From Bacillus halotolerans (GTDB lineage: Bacteria; Bacillota; Bacilli; Bacillales; Bacillaceae): a stretch of 64,000 bases of DNA. The notes beneath the pieces were generated by a model. The model made no database searches. It was not told the DNA's origin and saw nothing but the letters and a program-made list of their open reading frames with translations. The position numbers and the translations under genes were made by a program. Shown piece by piece: positions 9,481 to 20,604 of the stretch (its first letter is position 1; each line of letters begins with the position of its first letter). The DNA lies in assembly GCF_001517105.1 (NCBI RefSeq), contig NZ_LPVF01000010.1:496001-560000 (forward strand), in the 5' to 3' direction.

Positions 9481-11100
9481 TCAAAGTTTGACAACTTGAT
9501 GTTGATTTTGAAAAGAAAATGGCAGATTCTTGAATGATGTGAAGAATTTTGGACCGTACCTGTTTAAATAATACATGATATTCCAAATTCGCTCTTGCGG
9601 TGCGAGCAATGGTTTAATGCTATTTTGGATTCTCTCATAATCCCTTAAGACATAGCCTTCTTTTTCTTCAATTCGTTTTGTCACTGTACGCTCTAAAAAC
9701 TGAAGCTGATCCTGAATAAACGCCGCGTTCTTCAAGAGCAAAGGCTCCATGCTCTGATCAACCTTAAGCGCCTCCTGCCGGACGGTTTTATGAATCGCTT
9801 CAATCTGGTTTTTCGCTTGCTCAATCACCGCGGTAAACTCTTCCGGAATCTGGTGTTCAAAGTATTTTTCTTTTTGGTTTTCCGTCCCGCCTTCTATCGC
9901 CTCTTGTAATGATATCTTTCGTTCAGCCAGTTTTTTCTCAATATGGCGCTCGACTATCGTGATGTTCAGCCTCGGCATAACAGGAGGCATTTTAAAGCCC
10001 ATCACTGCAAAAGCCTGTTTAAGCTCACCCCAATAGTTGATTTCACCGGGGCCCGCGATAAATGCCAAGGTAGGAATCAAAAATTCCTGCATTAACGGTC
10101 TGGTTACAACATTATTGCTGAAGCGTTCAGGTTGTTCTTCTATATGCGTATAAAGTTCATCCATCGACCATGCCAGATCAAGCTCCTTAATCACAAAGCG
10201 GCCGTTGTCCTTCTCAATTAAAAAGCGTTCCTCTTCATATTCATAAAACAGATGTGCCTGCTCTTTTCCAGACTCGATAATCGGCTTGTAGCCCGCTTCG
10301 CGCATGAAGTCCTGCTGTTTAGAAACAGCGTGTGCAAGTTCATCATTGTCACGGAGGATCTTTTGGAACATGGCGGTTTCCAGCTTTTTAATTCCCGGGT
10401 CTCCGGAATTTAACAATACTAAGCCTTCCTCTTGAAACAGATCCGCAATCAGCTGTTCAAAGAAATCAGTAAACGTAACAGATTCCCTTAAACATCGTTT
10501 CACATGTTCTAGAAGTGTGTTCGTATGGTCTGTTTCTTCAAAAGCCGCAAACACATCGTCTATCCATGCGGCGCATTTGTCTTGGTCAAGCGGTGTGTTG
10601 GCGGCAGATGACTTTTTCCAGTAAGACTGCGGAAGCTTTTTTTTCACCGGACCGCTTTCTTCTAACGTGTGGACAAAATTAATTTCATCCAAATCATGGT
10701 CTTCTCCGGCAACCCAAAAGATCGGTACAACAGGCACTTGCAGCTGTTCTTCCTTTTCCTTTGCTAAAACAATAATTGAGATGATTTTATGTATAGTGTA
10801 AAGCGGTCCTGTTAAAAGCCCTGCCTGCTGTCCGCCGACAACAGCAACACTTGACGGATCCTTCAGCTTCTCAATAGAATGCTGCATGGCGCTTGAGCCG
10901 AATTTGTTGTGATAAGAGGATAAATAGGCTGTCAATTCCTCTCTTGCGAAAACCCGCGAGGATAAATCTTTCAGTCTTTCTTGCCACATATCCTTATGAT
11001 GAATGCTGTAATCAAAAAAAGAAGACATTTCTTCTTTACCATCTATATAGTGCTGTACAAACACATTCTGATTTTTGATGGAAAGTTCAGTTAGCTGCAT
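9481..11100 (-). CDS. bshC: Bacillithiol synthase BshC (cysteine-adding)
   Basis: Last enzyme of bacillithiol synthesis; it adds cysteine to glucosaminyl-malate. The 539-residue product has the family length. The N-terminal nucleotidyltransferase-like core includes GGQQAGLLTGPLYTIHK (about residues 89-105) and WVAGEDHDLDEINF (about 129-142). The C-terminal third is a long, charged coiled coil. ATG at 11100 starts MQLTELSIKNQN. The gene was formerly yllA and is always found just upstream of the dcw cluster in Bacillus. It ends in its own terminator, so it forms a separate transcription unit. Confidence 0.95.
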   Translation of the reverse strand: MQLTELSIKNQNVFVQHYIDGKEEMSSFFDYSIHHKDMWQERLKDLSSRVFAREELTAYLSSYHNKFGSSAMQHSIEKLKDPSSVAVVGGQQAGLLTGPLYTIHKIISIIVLAKEKEEQLQVPVVPIFWVAGEDHDLDEINFVHTLEESGPVKKKLPQSYWKKSSAANTPLDQDKCAAWIDDVFAAFEETDHTNTLLEHVKRCLRESVTFTDFFEQLIADLFQEEGLVLLNSGDPGIKKLETAMFQKILRDNDELAHAVSKQQDFMREAGYKPIIESGKEQAHLFYEYEEERFLIEKDNGRFVIKELDLAWSMDELYTHIEEQPERFSNNVVTRPLMQEFLIPTLAFIAGPGEINYWGELKQAFAVMGFKMPPVMPRLNITIVERHIEKKLAERKISLQEAIEGGTENQKEKYFEHQIPEEFTAVIEQAKNQIEAIHKTVRQEALKVDQSMEPLLLKNAAFIQDQLQFLERTVTKRIEEKEGYVLRDYERIQNSIKPLLAPQERIWNIMYYLNRYGPKFFTSFKNLPFSFQNQHQVVKL

Positions 11101-11170
11101 CTTCTAGAACTTCCTTTCTCCAATAAATAGTTAGTTATCCGAAATGAGTATAGCATGTTACCAGAAAAGC

Positions 11171-12067
11171 TCAAAAGACTTTGTTTGGGTTTCGCTCCAA
11201 AGCTTTGATGCTGCCATGTAAAAACGCAAGGTGAACAGCGTCGCAGCCTTGAAGCTGTGCTTCTTTCAGCAAATATCCGAGGATGGCGTCAGCCTCCGTC
11301 TGCCGTGCGGCGGTCACATCGACCAGCATGGAAGAGCGATTGTCTTTCGTTTGCTCACAAACTGCACGCACACGCTCCCAGGCCGCCTCTTCATCTTCCA
11401 GCCGCAAAATGCTGCACGCCTCTTGAAAAACGAGCTTCATATAAGAAAAATAAGCAGGCACAGTCAACAGCTCTCCATTTTTCACACGCAGCAGCGCAGT
11501 TAACGGATTGATGCAGGCGTTTACGATCAGCTTGCCCGTCAGCAGTCGATACCAATCCATCTCATAGCGAATTGGGAATTCGGAATGGTTATGCTGGAGC
11601 ACCGCGTTCAGCCGATCTGGTTCAGCATGCTTGAATGCGCTCCATTTTATCGCACCAATACCTGTATGTTCAACTGCTGTATCCGATTTCCTTACAGCTC
11701 CGTGCTCAACAATCCCAACATAAACGGAATGGTCAGCCCCCCAGTCTTTAAGGCCGTGAATATGGCCCATACCGTTTTGCAAAAATAAAATATTTGTTTT
11801 TTTGATTCGTTCAAGCATCGGGAAAACAGTCCGAAGCTGATGCTGTTTCACTGTCACGACAAGAAGGTCAAAACATGAATCAATAGCTGTGCCCGCGCTG
11901 CAATGAGCATTGAACGCTTTTCCGGCTTTATAAAGCTGAATCCCTTCCGATTGAATCGCTGCGGCCTGTTCATCCCGCCTTGTCAAAACAGTCACCTCAT
12001 GATCCAAAGATAAATAATAGGCACATAAAAGACCGACGGAGCCCCCGCCGATAATTCCAATTTTCAT
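11171..12067 (-). CDS. panE: 2-dehydropantoate 2-reductase
   Basis: NADPH-dependent reduction of ketopantoate to pantoate for pantothenate and CoA synthesis. It has 298 residues, with an N-terminal Rossmann motif IGIIGGGSVGLL (about 3-14) and a C-terminal helical domain carrying KLIVNACINPLTALL (about 184-198), which holds the conserved Lys and Asn of the family. This corresponds to ylbQ. It is divergent from ylbP with about 160 bp between, which must hold both promoters. Assignment to ketopantoate reductase rather than another dehydrogenase of the fold rests on the ApbA/PanE motifs and conserved location. Confidence 0.88.
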   Translation of the reverse strand: MKIGIIGGGSVGLLCAYYLSLDHEVTVLTRRDEQAAAIQSEGIQLYKAGKAFNAHCSAGTAIDSCFDLLVVTVKQHQLRTVFPMLERIKKTNILFLQNGMGHIHGLKDWGADHSVYVGIVEHGAVRKSDTAVEHTGIGAIKWSAFKHAEPDRLNAVLQHNHSEFPIRYEMDWYRLLTGKLIVNACINPLTALLRVKNGELLTVPAYFSYMKLVFQEACSILRLEDEEAAWERVRAVCEQTKDNRSSMLVDVTAARQTEADAILGYLLKEAQLQGCDAVHLAFLHGSIKALERNPNKVF

Positions 12068-12226
12068 GATGTCACACCCAATTTAACATTTACGTATTAT
12101 CATAGCAGAAGTATGAAAAAAATACTTCACAGAGATTTCAAAACCTTAAATTAAAGTTTAAATATTTGGATTTTTTAAATAAAGCGTTTACAATATATGT
12201 AGAGAACAACAAAGGGGGAGATTAAT

Positions 12227-12709
12227 TTGATTAAAGTAGAACGTCTGCTCGTCAACTATAAAACGCTTGAAGAATTCAAGAAATTCAAAGAATACGGTAT
12301 ACAAGAACTCTCAATGCTTGAAGATCTTCAAGAAAATATCATTGAAAATAACAGCACTTCGCCTTTTTATGGGATTTATTTCGGGGATAAACTGGTAGCG
12401 CGAATGAGTCTGTATCAAGTCAATGGCAAATCAAATCCTTACTTCGACCAACACCAGGATTACTTAGAGCTTTGGAAGCTTGAGGTCCTTCCAGGTTATC
12501 AAAACAGGGGCTACGGTACAGCATTGGTTGAATTCGCCAAATCATTCAGAATGCCGATTCGAACAAATTCTCGGATTAAATCAGCAGAGTTTTTTAGTAA
12601 AATGAACTTTGAACCAGTCAAATATGACATGGCGCGGGACAAAGGGGAAAACCCGCTCATCTGGCATCCGGATATGGATGGCGAAATGACACCGGGTGAA
12701 TCAGCATAG
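12227..12709 (+). CDS. ylbP: GNAT-family N-acetyltransferase YlbP
   Basis: Predicted acetyl-CoA-dependent N-acetyltransferase; substrate unknown. It has 160 residues, with the acetyl-CoA-binding loop GYQNRGYGTALVEFAKS at about residues 86-102. Translation starts at TTG (12227), 7 nt after a strong AAAGGGGGAG; no upstream ATG is compatible. It stands alone, divergent from panE and convergent with gerR, and ends in a shared hairpin. Length and sequence match YlbP of B. subtilis. Confidence 0.85.
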   Translation: MIKVERLLVNYKTLEEFKKFKEYGIQELSMLEDLQENIIENNSTSPFYGIYFGDKLVARMSLYQVNGKSNPYFDQHQDYLELWKLEVLPGYQNRGYGTALVEFAKSFRMPIRTNSRIKSAEFFSKMNFEPVKYDMARDKGENPLIWHPDMDGEMTPGESA

Positions 12710-12710
12710 A

Positions 12711-12754
12711 AATGAAACAACCGGCCTTTGATGACTCTAGGGCCGGTTCATTTG
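12711..12754. terminator. Bidirectional terminator between ylbP and gerR
   Basis: The inverted repeat AACCGGCC (12719-12726) with GGCCGGTT (12741-12748) is flanked by pairing A/T-rich arms. T-rich tracts are imperfect on both sides, so efficiency is uncertain. It lies 2 bp after the ylbP stop and 8 bp after the gerR stop. Confidence 0.7.
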
Positions 12755-12761
12755 AGGGTCA

Positions 12762-13343
12762 TTACGTTTCTTGAGCTGTTTTTTTCAGTCTCCCGTCTTC
12801 CTTCGAAACAACCATTTTTCTGGCTCGATCCATAATATCGATCAGTGCCTTATAGTCCTCTTCTGTCATCTCCAGCTGGTTTCTCAATGTTTGATTTTCA
12901 CTCCGTAAATCCTCAAGTTCTTTTTGCAGCGACTGAATTTGCTCCTTCATTTTTTCCTTTTCAACGTGGAATTCTTGCGCGGACGGCGCTTCTTTAAACT
13001 GCTCGAGAAACTCAATCACATCCTGAATAGACAAATCTCTTTTCCCCTCTGAAGCTGCCGGGGAAGCCTGCTTGACGGAATGCGGCATATTGACGGAATG
13101 AACCCCAATTTGTTTTCTTAGTTCTTTCCGCTGTTTTTTTGCCAGTTCTATGCCTGATTGGTATTGCTTTCTCACATAAGAGTTCCACCTGAATCCGCAG
13201 GCAGCGGCTGTTCTGGTCAGTGCCCTTCCGACCTCCTCAAAGGCAGAAAGCTGTGTTCCGCCCTCGCGAATATGACGAAGCACAACTTCTGCCAGCAGCA
13301 AATCCTCATCCTGTGTCCAAGCATCTTGTCTTGTAATGGTCAA
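12762..13343 (-). CDS. gerR: Mother-cell transcription factor GerR (RsfA family)
   Basis: Regulator of sigma-E-controlled genes in the sporulating mother cell (YlbO in older naming). The start is TTG at 13343, directly behind GGAGGGAG, giving 193 residues ([16 protein letters not shown]). The N-terminal part is a Myb/SANT-like DNA-binding module ([22 protein letters not shown], with [12 protein letters not shown] near residues 50-61). A long coiled coil runs through about 115-175. An upstream in-frame start is possible but has no ribosome binding site. It is convergent with ylbP and precedes rpmF on the same strand. Confidence 0.88.
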   Translation of the reverse strand: MTITRQDAWTQDEDLLLAEVVLRHIREGGTQLSAFEEVGRALTRTAAACGFRWNSYVRKQYQSGIELAKKQRKELRKQIGVHSVNMPHSVKQASPAASEGKRDLSIQDVIEFLEQFKEAPSAQEFHVEKEKMKEQIQSLQKELEDLRSENQTLRNQLEMTEEDYKALIDIMDRARKMVVSKEDGRLKKTAQET

Positions 13344-13452
13344 ATCAATCTCCCTCCATGTCAGCTTATTTATCTCATACATATGCCGGTAATAGATTAG
13401 ATAGACTATTTGCACTCACAAATTTTCTGCAAGCTGACAGGAAGAAAAAAAG

Positions 13453-13483
13453 AAAAAGCGCAGGGTTTTCACCCTGCGCTTTT
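13453..13483 (-). terminator. Intrinsic terminator after rpmF
   Basis: A long GC-rich stem, GCGCAGGGT (13458-13466) with ACCCTGCGC (13471-13479) and a TTTC loop, is extended by A/T pairs and followed by T-rich sequence on the minus strand. It ends the ylbN-rpmF unit. Confidence 0.9.
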
Positions 13484-13487
13484 CTTA

Positions 13488-13688
<201 letters not shown>

Positions 13689-14207
13689 TTAAGATTCATC
13701 ATCTTGTTTTAAGAGCTTTTCAAGGGCTGCAAGTCTCGGATCGACTTTGTTCTTCTTGTCTTCCTCTGAAATGACTTGCCAGTCCTTTCCTTCTTGAGGA
13801 GCAGCTCCTTTTTCTTGTTCAGATTCACAAAAGATTTGCATAGGGATTTCTAAAAGAATTTCTTCTTTCACGATCGGAGTTAAGTCGATAGTATCGTCCT
13901 CAACAGTGTGAACGTCATCATCTTCTATATCATCCGTCTGATGAAATATAAACAGTTCTTTTGTCGAAATTGTAAATGGATACGGAACATCAACGAGTGT
14001 TCTTGAGCATGGCAAAATCATTTCGCCTGAGATCGTAAAATCAAACGAAACCTGCTTAGATTTGATATCCGCTCTGCCTTTCACCCTTACAGGAGAAATG
14101 CGGCGAATGTCAGAATTCAGCTTTGTCAGCTCATGTAACTCAACTGTCTCATCAAACTCAAAACTCGGTTTTTTCATTTGATGCAACTGATAAATCGTCC
14201 ATTTCAT
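13689..14207 (-). CDS. ylbN: YceD-family protein YlbN (DUF177)
   Basis: Acidic 172-residue cytoplasmic protein of the YceD/DUF177 family. YceD homologues precede rpmF in many bacteria and are linked to 23S rRNA accumulation or ribosome assembly; the exact role here is unproven. The family core is visible as GEMILPCSRTLVDVPYPF (about residues 61-78), carrying the conserved Cys. ATG at 14207 follows GAGGTGATACAA; the GTG at 14216 lies in that Shine-Dalgarno sequence. The rpmF start is 22 bp downstream. Confidence 0.88.
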   Translation of the reverse strand: MKWTIYQLHQMKKPSFEFDETVELHELTKLNSDIRRISPVRVKGRADIKSKQVSFDFTISGEMILPCSRTLVDVPYPFTISTKELFIFHQTDDIEDDDVHTVEDDTIDLTPIVKEEILLEIPMQIFCESEQEKGAAPQEGKDWQVISEEDKKNKVDPRLAALEKLLKQDDES

Positions 14208-14414
14208 TTGTATCACCTCAGGAAAGCAACAAACATGATTATAGCTTTTAAGAATGTTTTTGTCAATATTTTTTCTTTACAGCATAATGCTGCCAGCCAA
14301 GCATCGTTGACAGCTGAATATACTATGCATACACTTAAATCAAAAAAGACGTAAGAGTTTTCAATTGCAAATGTACCATACGTTTTTAAACATAGCAAGA
14401 AAGGCGGAAAAAAT

Positions 14415-15662
14415 ATGAAAGCTGTCGGATTGGTGGTTGAGTATAATCCCTTTCATAACGGACATCTTTATCATGCCCAAACAGCCAAGCGGCAAACCGG
14501 ATGTGACACGGCTGTTGCGGTGATGAGCGGACATTTTCTGCAGCGCGGGGAGCCTGCTGTTGTATCCAAATGGGCCCGCACAAAAATGGCACTTCAAAGC
14601 GGGGTCGACCTCGTAATCGAACTGCCATATCTTTACGCGGTGCAAAAAGCGGAGATTTTTGCACACGGCAGCGTCTCCACTTTGAACAAACTGGGATGCG
14701 AGGCACTGTTTTTCGGGAGTGAGAACGGACAAATTGAGCCGTTTTTAGAAACCGCAAAGGTAATGGATGAGCATAAAGATTCGTTTGATCAATGTATCAA
14801 AGAAGAGCTTAAAAAGGGTGCCAGTTATCCATCAGCTGCTGCTATCGCCTTCAAATCCATTTTACATAGAGAAAACGGACTTGATATGTCGAAGCCGAAC
14901 AATATTTTGGGGTACCATTATGTGAAATCGATTCTTTCCGGCGGATATGAAATGAAACCCTATACGACATCGAGAATCTCCTCGGATTATCATGATGCCG
15001 ACCTTCCTGATGAAGACAGCCATATCGCCAGCGCAACCAGCATCAGAAAAGCCCTGATTGAAAAGTCTTTTGAAGACTGCGTTACGTTTCTTCCCGCAGC
15101 AGCTGCACGGGAATTAGCGAATTACCGCAAGTCTTTCGGGCTGTGGCATACACCAGAAAGCTATTTTTCTTACTTGAAATATAGTCTTTCGACTCTCACA
15201 GCCTTAGAATTACAGCACATATACGAGGTTGAGGAAGGGCTGGAGAACAGAATCCTCCGTTCAATCAGAAAAGCCAGCTCCTATCAGGAATTTATGGAGT
15301 TTCTGAAAACAAAGCGATATACGTGGACGAGGCTTCAGCGGATGAGTACACACATTTTAACGAGAACGAAAAAACAGGAGATTCACCGGCTGCTCAATGT
15401 CGAGGAGGTGCCTTATATCAGACTACTTGGGATGACGAAAAAAGGACAGGCCTTTTTATCAGAAAAGAAAAAGGAGCTGTCCGTTCCGCTTGTCAGCAAG
15501 CTGGCCTCCTTTTCCCACCCCGCTCTCGATCTGGATATTAAAGCAAGCAGAATCTACAGCCTTGCGATTGAAGAGCCCCTTAGAACCGAGTTTGATTTAC
15601 AAGAATACGGACATGCCCCAATACGATATGACGAGGATGAACACCGTTTTTTGAGCATATAA
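14415..15662 (+). CDS. tmcAL: tRNA(Met) cytidine acetate ligase TmcAL
   Basis: ATP- and acetate-dependent enzyme that makes N4-acetylcytidine at the wobble position of elongator tRNA-Met (formerly YlbM). It has 415 residues. The nucleotidyltransferase signature VEYNPFHNGHLYH is at about 8-20, and GHFLQRGEPAVVSKW near 39-53. ATG at 14415 follows AAAGAAAGGCGG. The gene stands alone, divergent from ylbN and convergent with ylbL, and uses a shared hairpin as terminator. Confidence 0.93.
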   Translation: MKAVGLVVEYNPFHNGHLYHAQTAKRQTGCDTAVAVMSGHFLQRGEPAVVSKWARTKMALQSGVDLVIELPYLYAVQKAEIFAHGSVSTLNKLGCEALFFGSENGQIEPFLETAKVMDEHKDSFDQCIKEELKKGASYPSAAAIAFKSILHRENGLDMSKPNNILGYHYVKSILSGGYEMKPYTTSRISSDYHDADLPDEDSHIASATSIRKALIEKSFEDCVTFLPAAAARELANYRKSFGLWHTPESYFSYLKYSLSTLTALELQHIYEVEEGLENRILRSIRKASSYQEFMEFLKTKRYTWTRLQRMSTHILTRTKKQEIHRLLNVEEVPYIRLLGMTKKGQAFLSEKKKELSVPLVSKLASFSHPALDLDIKASRIYSLAIEEPLRTEFDLQEYGHAPIRYDEDEHRFLSI

Positions 15663-15690
15663 AAAAAGCACCTGGATATTAGGTGCTTTT
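15663..15690. terminator. Shared terminator of tmcAL and ylbL
   Basis: AAAAAGCACCT (15663-15673) pairs with AGGTGCTTTT (15681-15690), with a 7-nt loop. T runs follow on both strands. On the minus strand the first arm encodes the last codons and stop of ylbL, so termination and translation end overlap. Confidence 0.88.
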
Positions 15691-16704
15691 CGCTTTCAGC
15701 TTATTCAAATAATCAATCGCATCCTGCATCGTATCAACAGGCACGATCTTCATGTCCGAATCAATGTCTTTCGCTGTTTTTACTGCATTTTTGTAATCTG
15801 AATTACTTGCGCCGTTTTGATTCGGAGCAAAGAAAATGTCTTTGCCGGCTTTGTCTGCGGCGACGACTTTTTGATCAATGCCGCCGATCGGGCCTACTTT
15901 TCCGTCAACATCAATGGTACCGGTTCCCGCAATATCGTAGCCTTTTGTTTCGTCTGGTTTTGTCAGCTGATTATAGATTTCAAGCGACATCATTAATCCC
16001 GCTGACGGGCCGCCGATATTTTCGATTTCGAAATCAATATCAGGCTTTACCTTGACGTTTCTGTCCGTATACAGCGAAACTCCTATTCCGGCACGGCCAG
16101 GCTCATCAGGAAATTGTTTTAACGCAAGGGTGACCGTCTTTTCTTTTTCTTCTCTTTCGATTTTTAACTTTACTTTATCCCCGGCTTTTTTGCTGCTGAT
16201 ATAATCGATCAGCTTTTCAGCAGACTGATAGTTTTTTCCGTCCGCGTTGATGATTTTATCGCCGACTTCTATTTTCCCTTTCGCCGGCATGTTTTCGACA
16301 ACTGAGCTTGCGTAGATGCCGTTAAAGGAATAGCTTACTTTTTTTCCTGCCTTTTGATATGCGGCGATGACGGCATTTTCCTGTGAGCTTTTCATCATTT
16401 GCAGCTGCCGTTTCATATATTCCTTATCTGATTCGCCTTCTTCCTTGATGCTTTCATCAGGAACAATTTCATAATAGGGGTGCATTTTAGCCCATGCGTA
16501 TGTAAATGGATTAGCCGGTCCCACTTTGACAGTCATTAAGGACAGACTCCCTGTTTCCGAGTAGCCCCCCTCCACTTTTATCAGTGAGCCGAGCTCTGTC
16601 GCTTCTCCCGGTTTTGTAATATAGTATGGCAGTTTTATAAATGATACAACGGCAATCAGTATGAGGATGACAAGCATCCAGCTGAAATGTTTTTTACGTA
16701 GCAA
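15679..16704 (-). CDS. ylbL: Membrane-anchored PDZ-Lon-type serine protease YlbL
   Basis: Together with CtpA, YlbL degrades the division inhibitor YneA and so allows recovery from the DNA-damage checkpoint in B. subtilis. The 341-residue product has an N-terminal membrane anchor (about 8-26), a PDZ domain (about 125-195) and a C-terminal Lon-like S16 protease domain. The catalytic dyad is visible as Ser234 in [10 protein letters not shown] and Lys279 in [14 protein letters not shown]. It lies 4 bp downstream of ylbK, so the two are cotranscribed. The stop codon sits inside the shared terminator hairpin. Confidence 0.94.
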   Translation of the reverse strand: MLRKKHFSWMLVILILIAVVSFIKLPYYITKPGEATELGSLIKVEGGYSETGSLSLMTVKVGPANPFTYAWAKMHPYYEIVPDESIKEEGESDKEYMKRQLQMMKSSQENAVIAAYQKAGKKVSYSFNGIYASSVVENMPAKGKIEVGDKIINADGKNYQSAEKLIDYISSKKAGDKVKLKIEREEKEKTVTLALKQFPDEPGRAGIGVSLYTDRNVKVKPDIDFEIENIGGPSAGLMMSLEIYNQLTKPDETKGYDIAGTGTIDVDGKVGPIGGIDQKVVAADKAGKDIFFAPNQNGASNSDYKNAVKTAKDIDSDMKIVPVDTMQDAIDYLNKLKAKST

Positions 16705-16708
16705 ATTA

Positions 16709-17491
16709 TTAGCCCTCCCAATTCTCTATTTCTTTTTTTATCTGGCTGATCATTCGGTTTGTTGCCTCCTCGCCTGCCGATATCATTTCATCAATATTGG
16801 CAAACGAGCTGGAGCTGTATGTTTCAAGAGAAGGGCGAATCATGATATCAGCGGCAATCGTTTGATGTCGCACCAATTCATTTTGCAGTATATCCATACT
16901 TTGCATGATTACATCAAAAATATGCGCCGCCTTTTCGGTTTTCCGAACCCTGGAGACATCTGAAGCGATGATAATGTCAGCCCCCATATCTTTTACAACA
17001 GAAACCGGAATACGGTCGACCACCGCGCCGTCTACGAGAAGCCGTCCGTCCAGCTTCTGCGGAATAAAAATGCCTGGTATGCTGATGCTTGCCCGAACCG
17101 CATCTGACACTGATCCTTTGCGGAAAACAATCTTTTCTCCTGTCTGCAGATCACACGCGACAATTCCAAGAGGGATTTTGAGTTCCTCAATCGGTTTGCC
17201 GAATGTATAAGCATGCACGAGCTGCCTGACACGGTCACCTCTCAAAAAACCGAGTTTCGGTACCGTATAATCAGCATAGATCCGCCGTTTGAAAGCCTTG
17301 GCGACTTTTTTCATCGTTTCCACGTCATGCCCCGCGGCATAGAAGCTGCCGACCAAAGCGCCCATACTGCTCCCCGCAATCATATCCACATCAATTTGGT
17401 GCTTATGTAAACTGGAAAGCACGCCGAGATGAGCAAGTCCTCTGGCGCCTCCCGATCCTAACGCTAACCCGATTTTAGGTTTGGCCAACAT
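16709..17491 (-). CDS. ylbK: Patatin-like phospholipase YlbK
   Basis: Predicted serine lipid acyl hydrolase of the bacterial patatin/RssA type; the natural lipid substrate is unknown. It has 260 residues. The oxyanion-hole glycine motif [14 protein letters not shown] is at 12-25, the nucleophile GSSMG puts Ser at 42, and DGAVVDRIP supplies the catalytic Asp at 154, so the Ser-Asp dyad is intact. ATG at 17491 follows an AGGAGG-type site. It is cotranscribed with ylbL and divergent from ylbJ. Confidence 0.9.
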   Translation of the reverse strand: MLAKPKIGLALGSGGARGLAHLGVLSSLHKHQIDVDMIAGSSMGALVGSFYAAGHDVETMKKVAKAFKRRIYADYTVPKLGFLRGDRVRQLVHAYTFGKPIEELKIPLGIVACDLQTGEKIVFRKGSVSDAVRASISIPGIFIPQKLDGRLLVDGAVVDRIPVSVVKDMGADIIIASDVSRVRKTEKAAHIFDVIMQSMDILQNELVRHQTIAADIMIRPSLETYSSSSFANIDEMISAGEEATNRMISQIKKEIENWEG

Positions 17492-17668
17492 ATTAACCTC
17501 CTGCCCGAATTCCCTGTATACGGAATTCTATGGTCTAAACTGAACCCCTATGCTCGTATATTAGTACAAAGGGTCAAGAGGACAGGTACTGCTTGGCCGT
17601 TTCGAGTCATACCATATTTTATCATGATATACATGTCATTGTGCATTTTTAGCGTCGGGGAGGTAAGA

Positions 17669-18884
17669 ATGAACTTGTCGAAAATTCATACACTTTTGAT
17701 TGCTGCGTTTTTTATTTTTTTAACAGCGACTGTCATCTCACATCCGCAGGCCTCATTCGAAGCCTCTAAAACCGGGCTGTCCATGTGGTGGGAGGTCGTA
17801 TTTCCGTCTTTGCTGCCGTTTTTCATACTGTCTGAGCTATTAATCGGCTTTGGTATTGTAAGGTTTGTCGGTGTTCTGCTTGAGCCTTTTATGCGCCCTA
17901 TTTTCCGCGTGCCGGGTGTCGGCGGCTTCGTTCTGGCCATGGGCATGGCATCAGGGAACCCCGCGGGCGCAAAACTGACGGCAAGGCTGCGGCAGGAAAA
18001 ACAGATTTCAAGAGTAGAAGCAGAACGGCTTGCTTCCTTCACCAATTCATCCAACCCGCTCTTTATTTTTGGAGCTGTCGCCGTCGGCTTTTTTCAGAAT
18101 GCGTCATTAGGTATTTTATTAGCATCTGCACACTATTTGGGTAATTTGGCTGTCGGTTTAACGATGCGCTCCTACGGGCGTAAAGAAGAGCGCCAGCTCA
18201 TGAGAAATAAAACCATATCTTTGCCTTCTATCAAAGATGCTTTACATGCGCTTCACACCGCAAGGCTTGCGGAAAAACGGCCTTTAGGAAAAATTTTGGG
18301 CGACGCTGTAACCTCATCCGTTCAAACGCTTCTAATGGTAGGCGGCTTTATTATTTTGTTTTCTGTCTTTAATCGTTTGTTATCCGTCGTACAGCTGACC
18401 GATATTCTCTCTATTGTTACAAAAGGCGCACTGACCTTGTTTCAGCTTCCCGCTCAATTGGACATTCCTCTATTATCAGGAATGTTTGAAATCACATTAG
18501 GAAGCAAGCTTGTCAGCGAGACAGATGTCTCCCTTTTGCAAAAAGCTGTTGTTGTCAGCTTTATCCTCGGATTCAGCGGCTTTTCCGTTCAGGCTCAGGT
18601 GGCAGGCATTTTATCAGAGACGGACATCAGATTTAAACCATTCTTTATTGCGCGTGTGCTGCAAGGCATTTATGCCGCCGTTTTTGTCATTCTGTTATGG
18701 AAACCTCTTTACACCGCGTGGAATGACCATGATCAGTACGTTTTTAAATCTCTAGATACAGGTGAGCTGCCGACAGCTCTTATCAGCGGATGGAATCTGC
18801 TTGTGGAGATTGGCCCTGCTGTCACGTTATGTGCACTGTTTACGTACATTTTCATTTTTTCTTACAGACTGACAAACGGTACAA

Positions 18885-18895
<11 letters not shown>
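17669..18895 (+). CDS. ylbJ: Sporulation integral membrane protein YlbJ
   Basis: Polytopic membrane protein (about eight hydrophobic segments) of the nucleoside-recognition/Gate domain type. It is known as a sigma-E-dependent protein required for normal, heat-resistant spores; its transported substrate is not established. ATG at 17669 (MNLSKIHTLL, 408 residues) follows GGGAGGTAAGA. Longer in-frame starts upstream lack a ribosome binding site. It is divergent from ylbK and convergent with coaD. Confidence 0.88.
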
Positions 18896-19952
<1,057 letters not shown>

Positions 19953-20087
19953 GTTCCACACCACTTTTTCTAAAAGCTATTTTGTTTCCTTGTTCGGCCG
20001 GACGCCGTTATGTATAAGAAAAAAACCAATCCTATCTTATCATAAAGCATTCTTTCAAACAATGAGCGCTAATCTTCATATACAAGT

Positions 20088-20117
20088 GTATAAGCGGAAT
20101 GATCATTGTCCATACTA
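20088..20117 (+). promoter_or_regulatory. Forespore (sigma-F/sigma-G type) promoter of csfG
   Basis: GTATA (20088-20092) and CATACTA (20111-20117) are separated by 18 bp. This matches the sigma-G consensus (G-ATA -35 and CATnnTA -10), which overlaps that of sigma-F. It directly precedes the csfG RNA, in agreement with the known forespore control of that sRNA. Confidence 0.8.
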
Positions 20118-20122
20118 TAAGC

Positions 20123-20268
20123 AACAGCATCCAGAGGATGTTGTTGCCAACCGCGGAGAAGACTTACGTTTCCCCATAAGTTCTTCCTCCGGTTTCTCCT
20201 CTCCCTTTGCCTTCTCCTTAACTTGTTAAGGAATAGAAGGACCCCGCAGAAACCTGCGGGGATTTTTT
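20123..20268 (+). ncRNA. csfG: Sporulation small RNA CsfG
   Basis: CsfG is a small non-coding RNA conserved in endospore formers, encoded between ylbG and ylbH (rsmD) and made in the forespore. Its targets are unknown to me. From the predicted start (about 20123) the RNA would have four parts. First is a 10-bp 5' hairpin (20123-20132 with 20136-20145). Then comes a C/U-rich single-stranded stretch (20181-20217). A small hairpin follows (CCTTAAC with GTTAAGG, 20216-20231). Last is a GC-rich terminator (20242-20261) followed by seven T. No credible reading frame or ribosome binding site was seen on this strand. Coordinates of the 5' end are inferred from the promoter. Confidence 0.85.
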
Positions 20269-20275
20269 TATACAG

Positions 20276-20548
20276 CTATATTCCGATTTTATAATCATAT
20301 TCTTTTGCTTTATCAAGCTTTGATTCAAACTCCAATTTTAAAAACGGTTTATATGAAGGCTCAACTTTCTTAACAAAAGAATAAGATGAGATCTTGTCCA
20401 TTGTTTTTTCAATTTGGCCCATATCACAATACAGCACGACATATTTTAAGCGTTTTGACACATAATGCACATTTCCGAACTTTCTCAGCATTTTGCTTTG
20501 CTTTAAAGAATGAAGATACACAATCATGCCTTGGCGTCTATTCTCCAA
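20276..20548 (-). CDS. ylbG: UPF0298 protein YlbG
   Basis: Small cytoplasmic protein of the UPF0298/DUF2129 family; function not known. TTG at 20548 gives 90 residues and is 6-7 nt from CAGGTG, while the ATG at 20557 follows it almost directly, so the TTG is preferred. The product is basic, with a conserved block [19 protein letters not shown] near the N-terminus. It follows ricF on the same strand, separated by a hairpin. The sRNA csfG begins on the opposite strand beyond its 3' end. Confidence 0.85.
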   Translation of the reverse strand: MENRRQGMIVYLHSLKQSKMLRKFGNVHYVSKRLKYVVLYCDMGQIEKTMDKISSYSFVKKVEPSYKPFLKLEFESKLDKAKEYDYKIGI

Positions 20549-20579
20549 TACATTCACCTGCCTGATTTCTCTTATATGT

Positions 20580-20604
20580 AAAAGACGAGACGGCCAGTCT
20601 CGTC
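20580..20604 (-). terminator. Hairpin after ricF (terminator or attenuator)
   Basis: GACGAGAC (20584-20591) pairs perfectly with GTCTCGTC (20597-20604), followed by TTTTA on the minus strand. The short T run suggests partial termination, leaving some read-through into ylbG. Confidence 0.7.
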
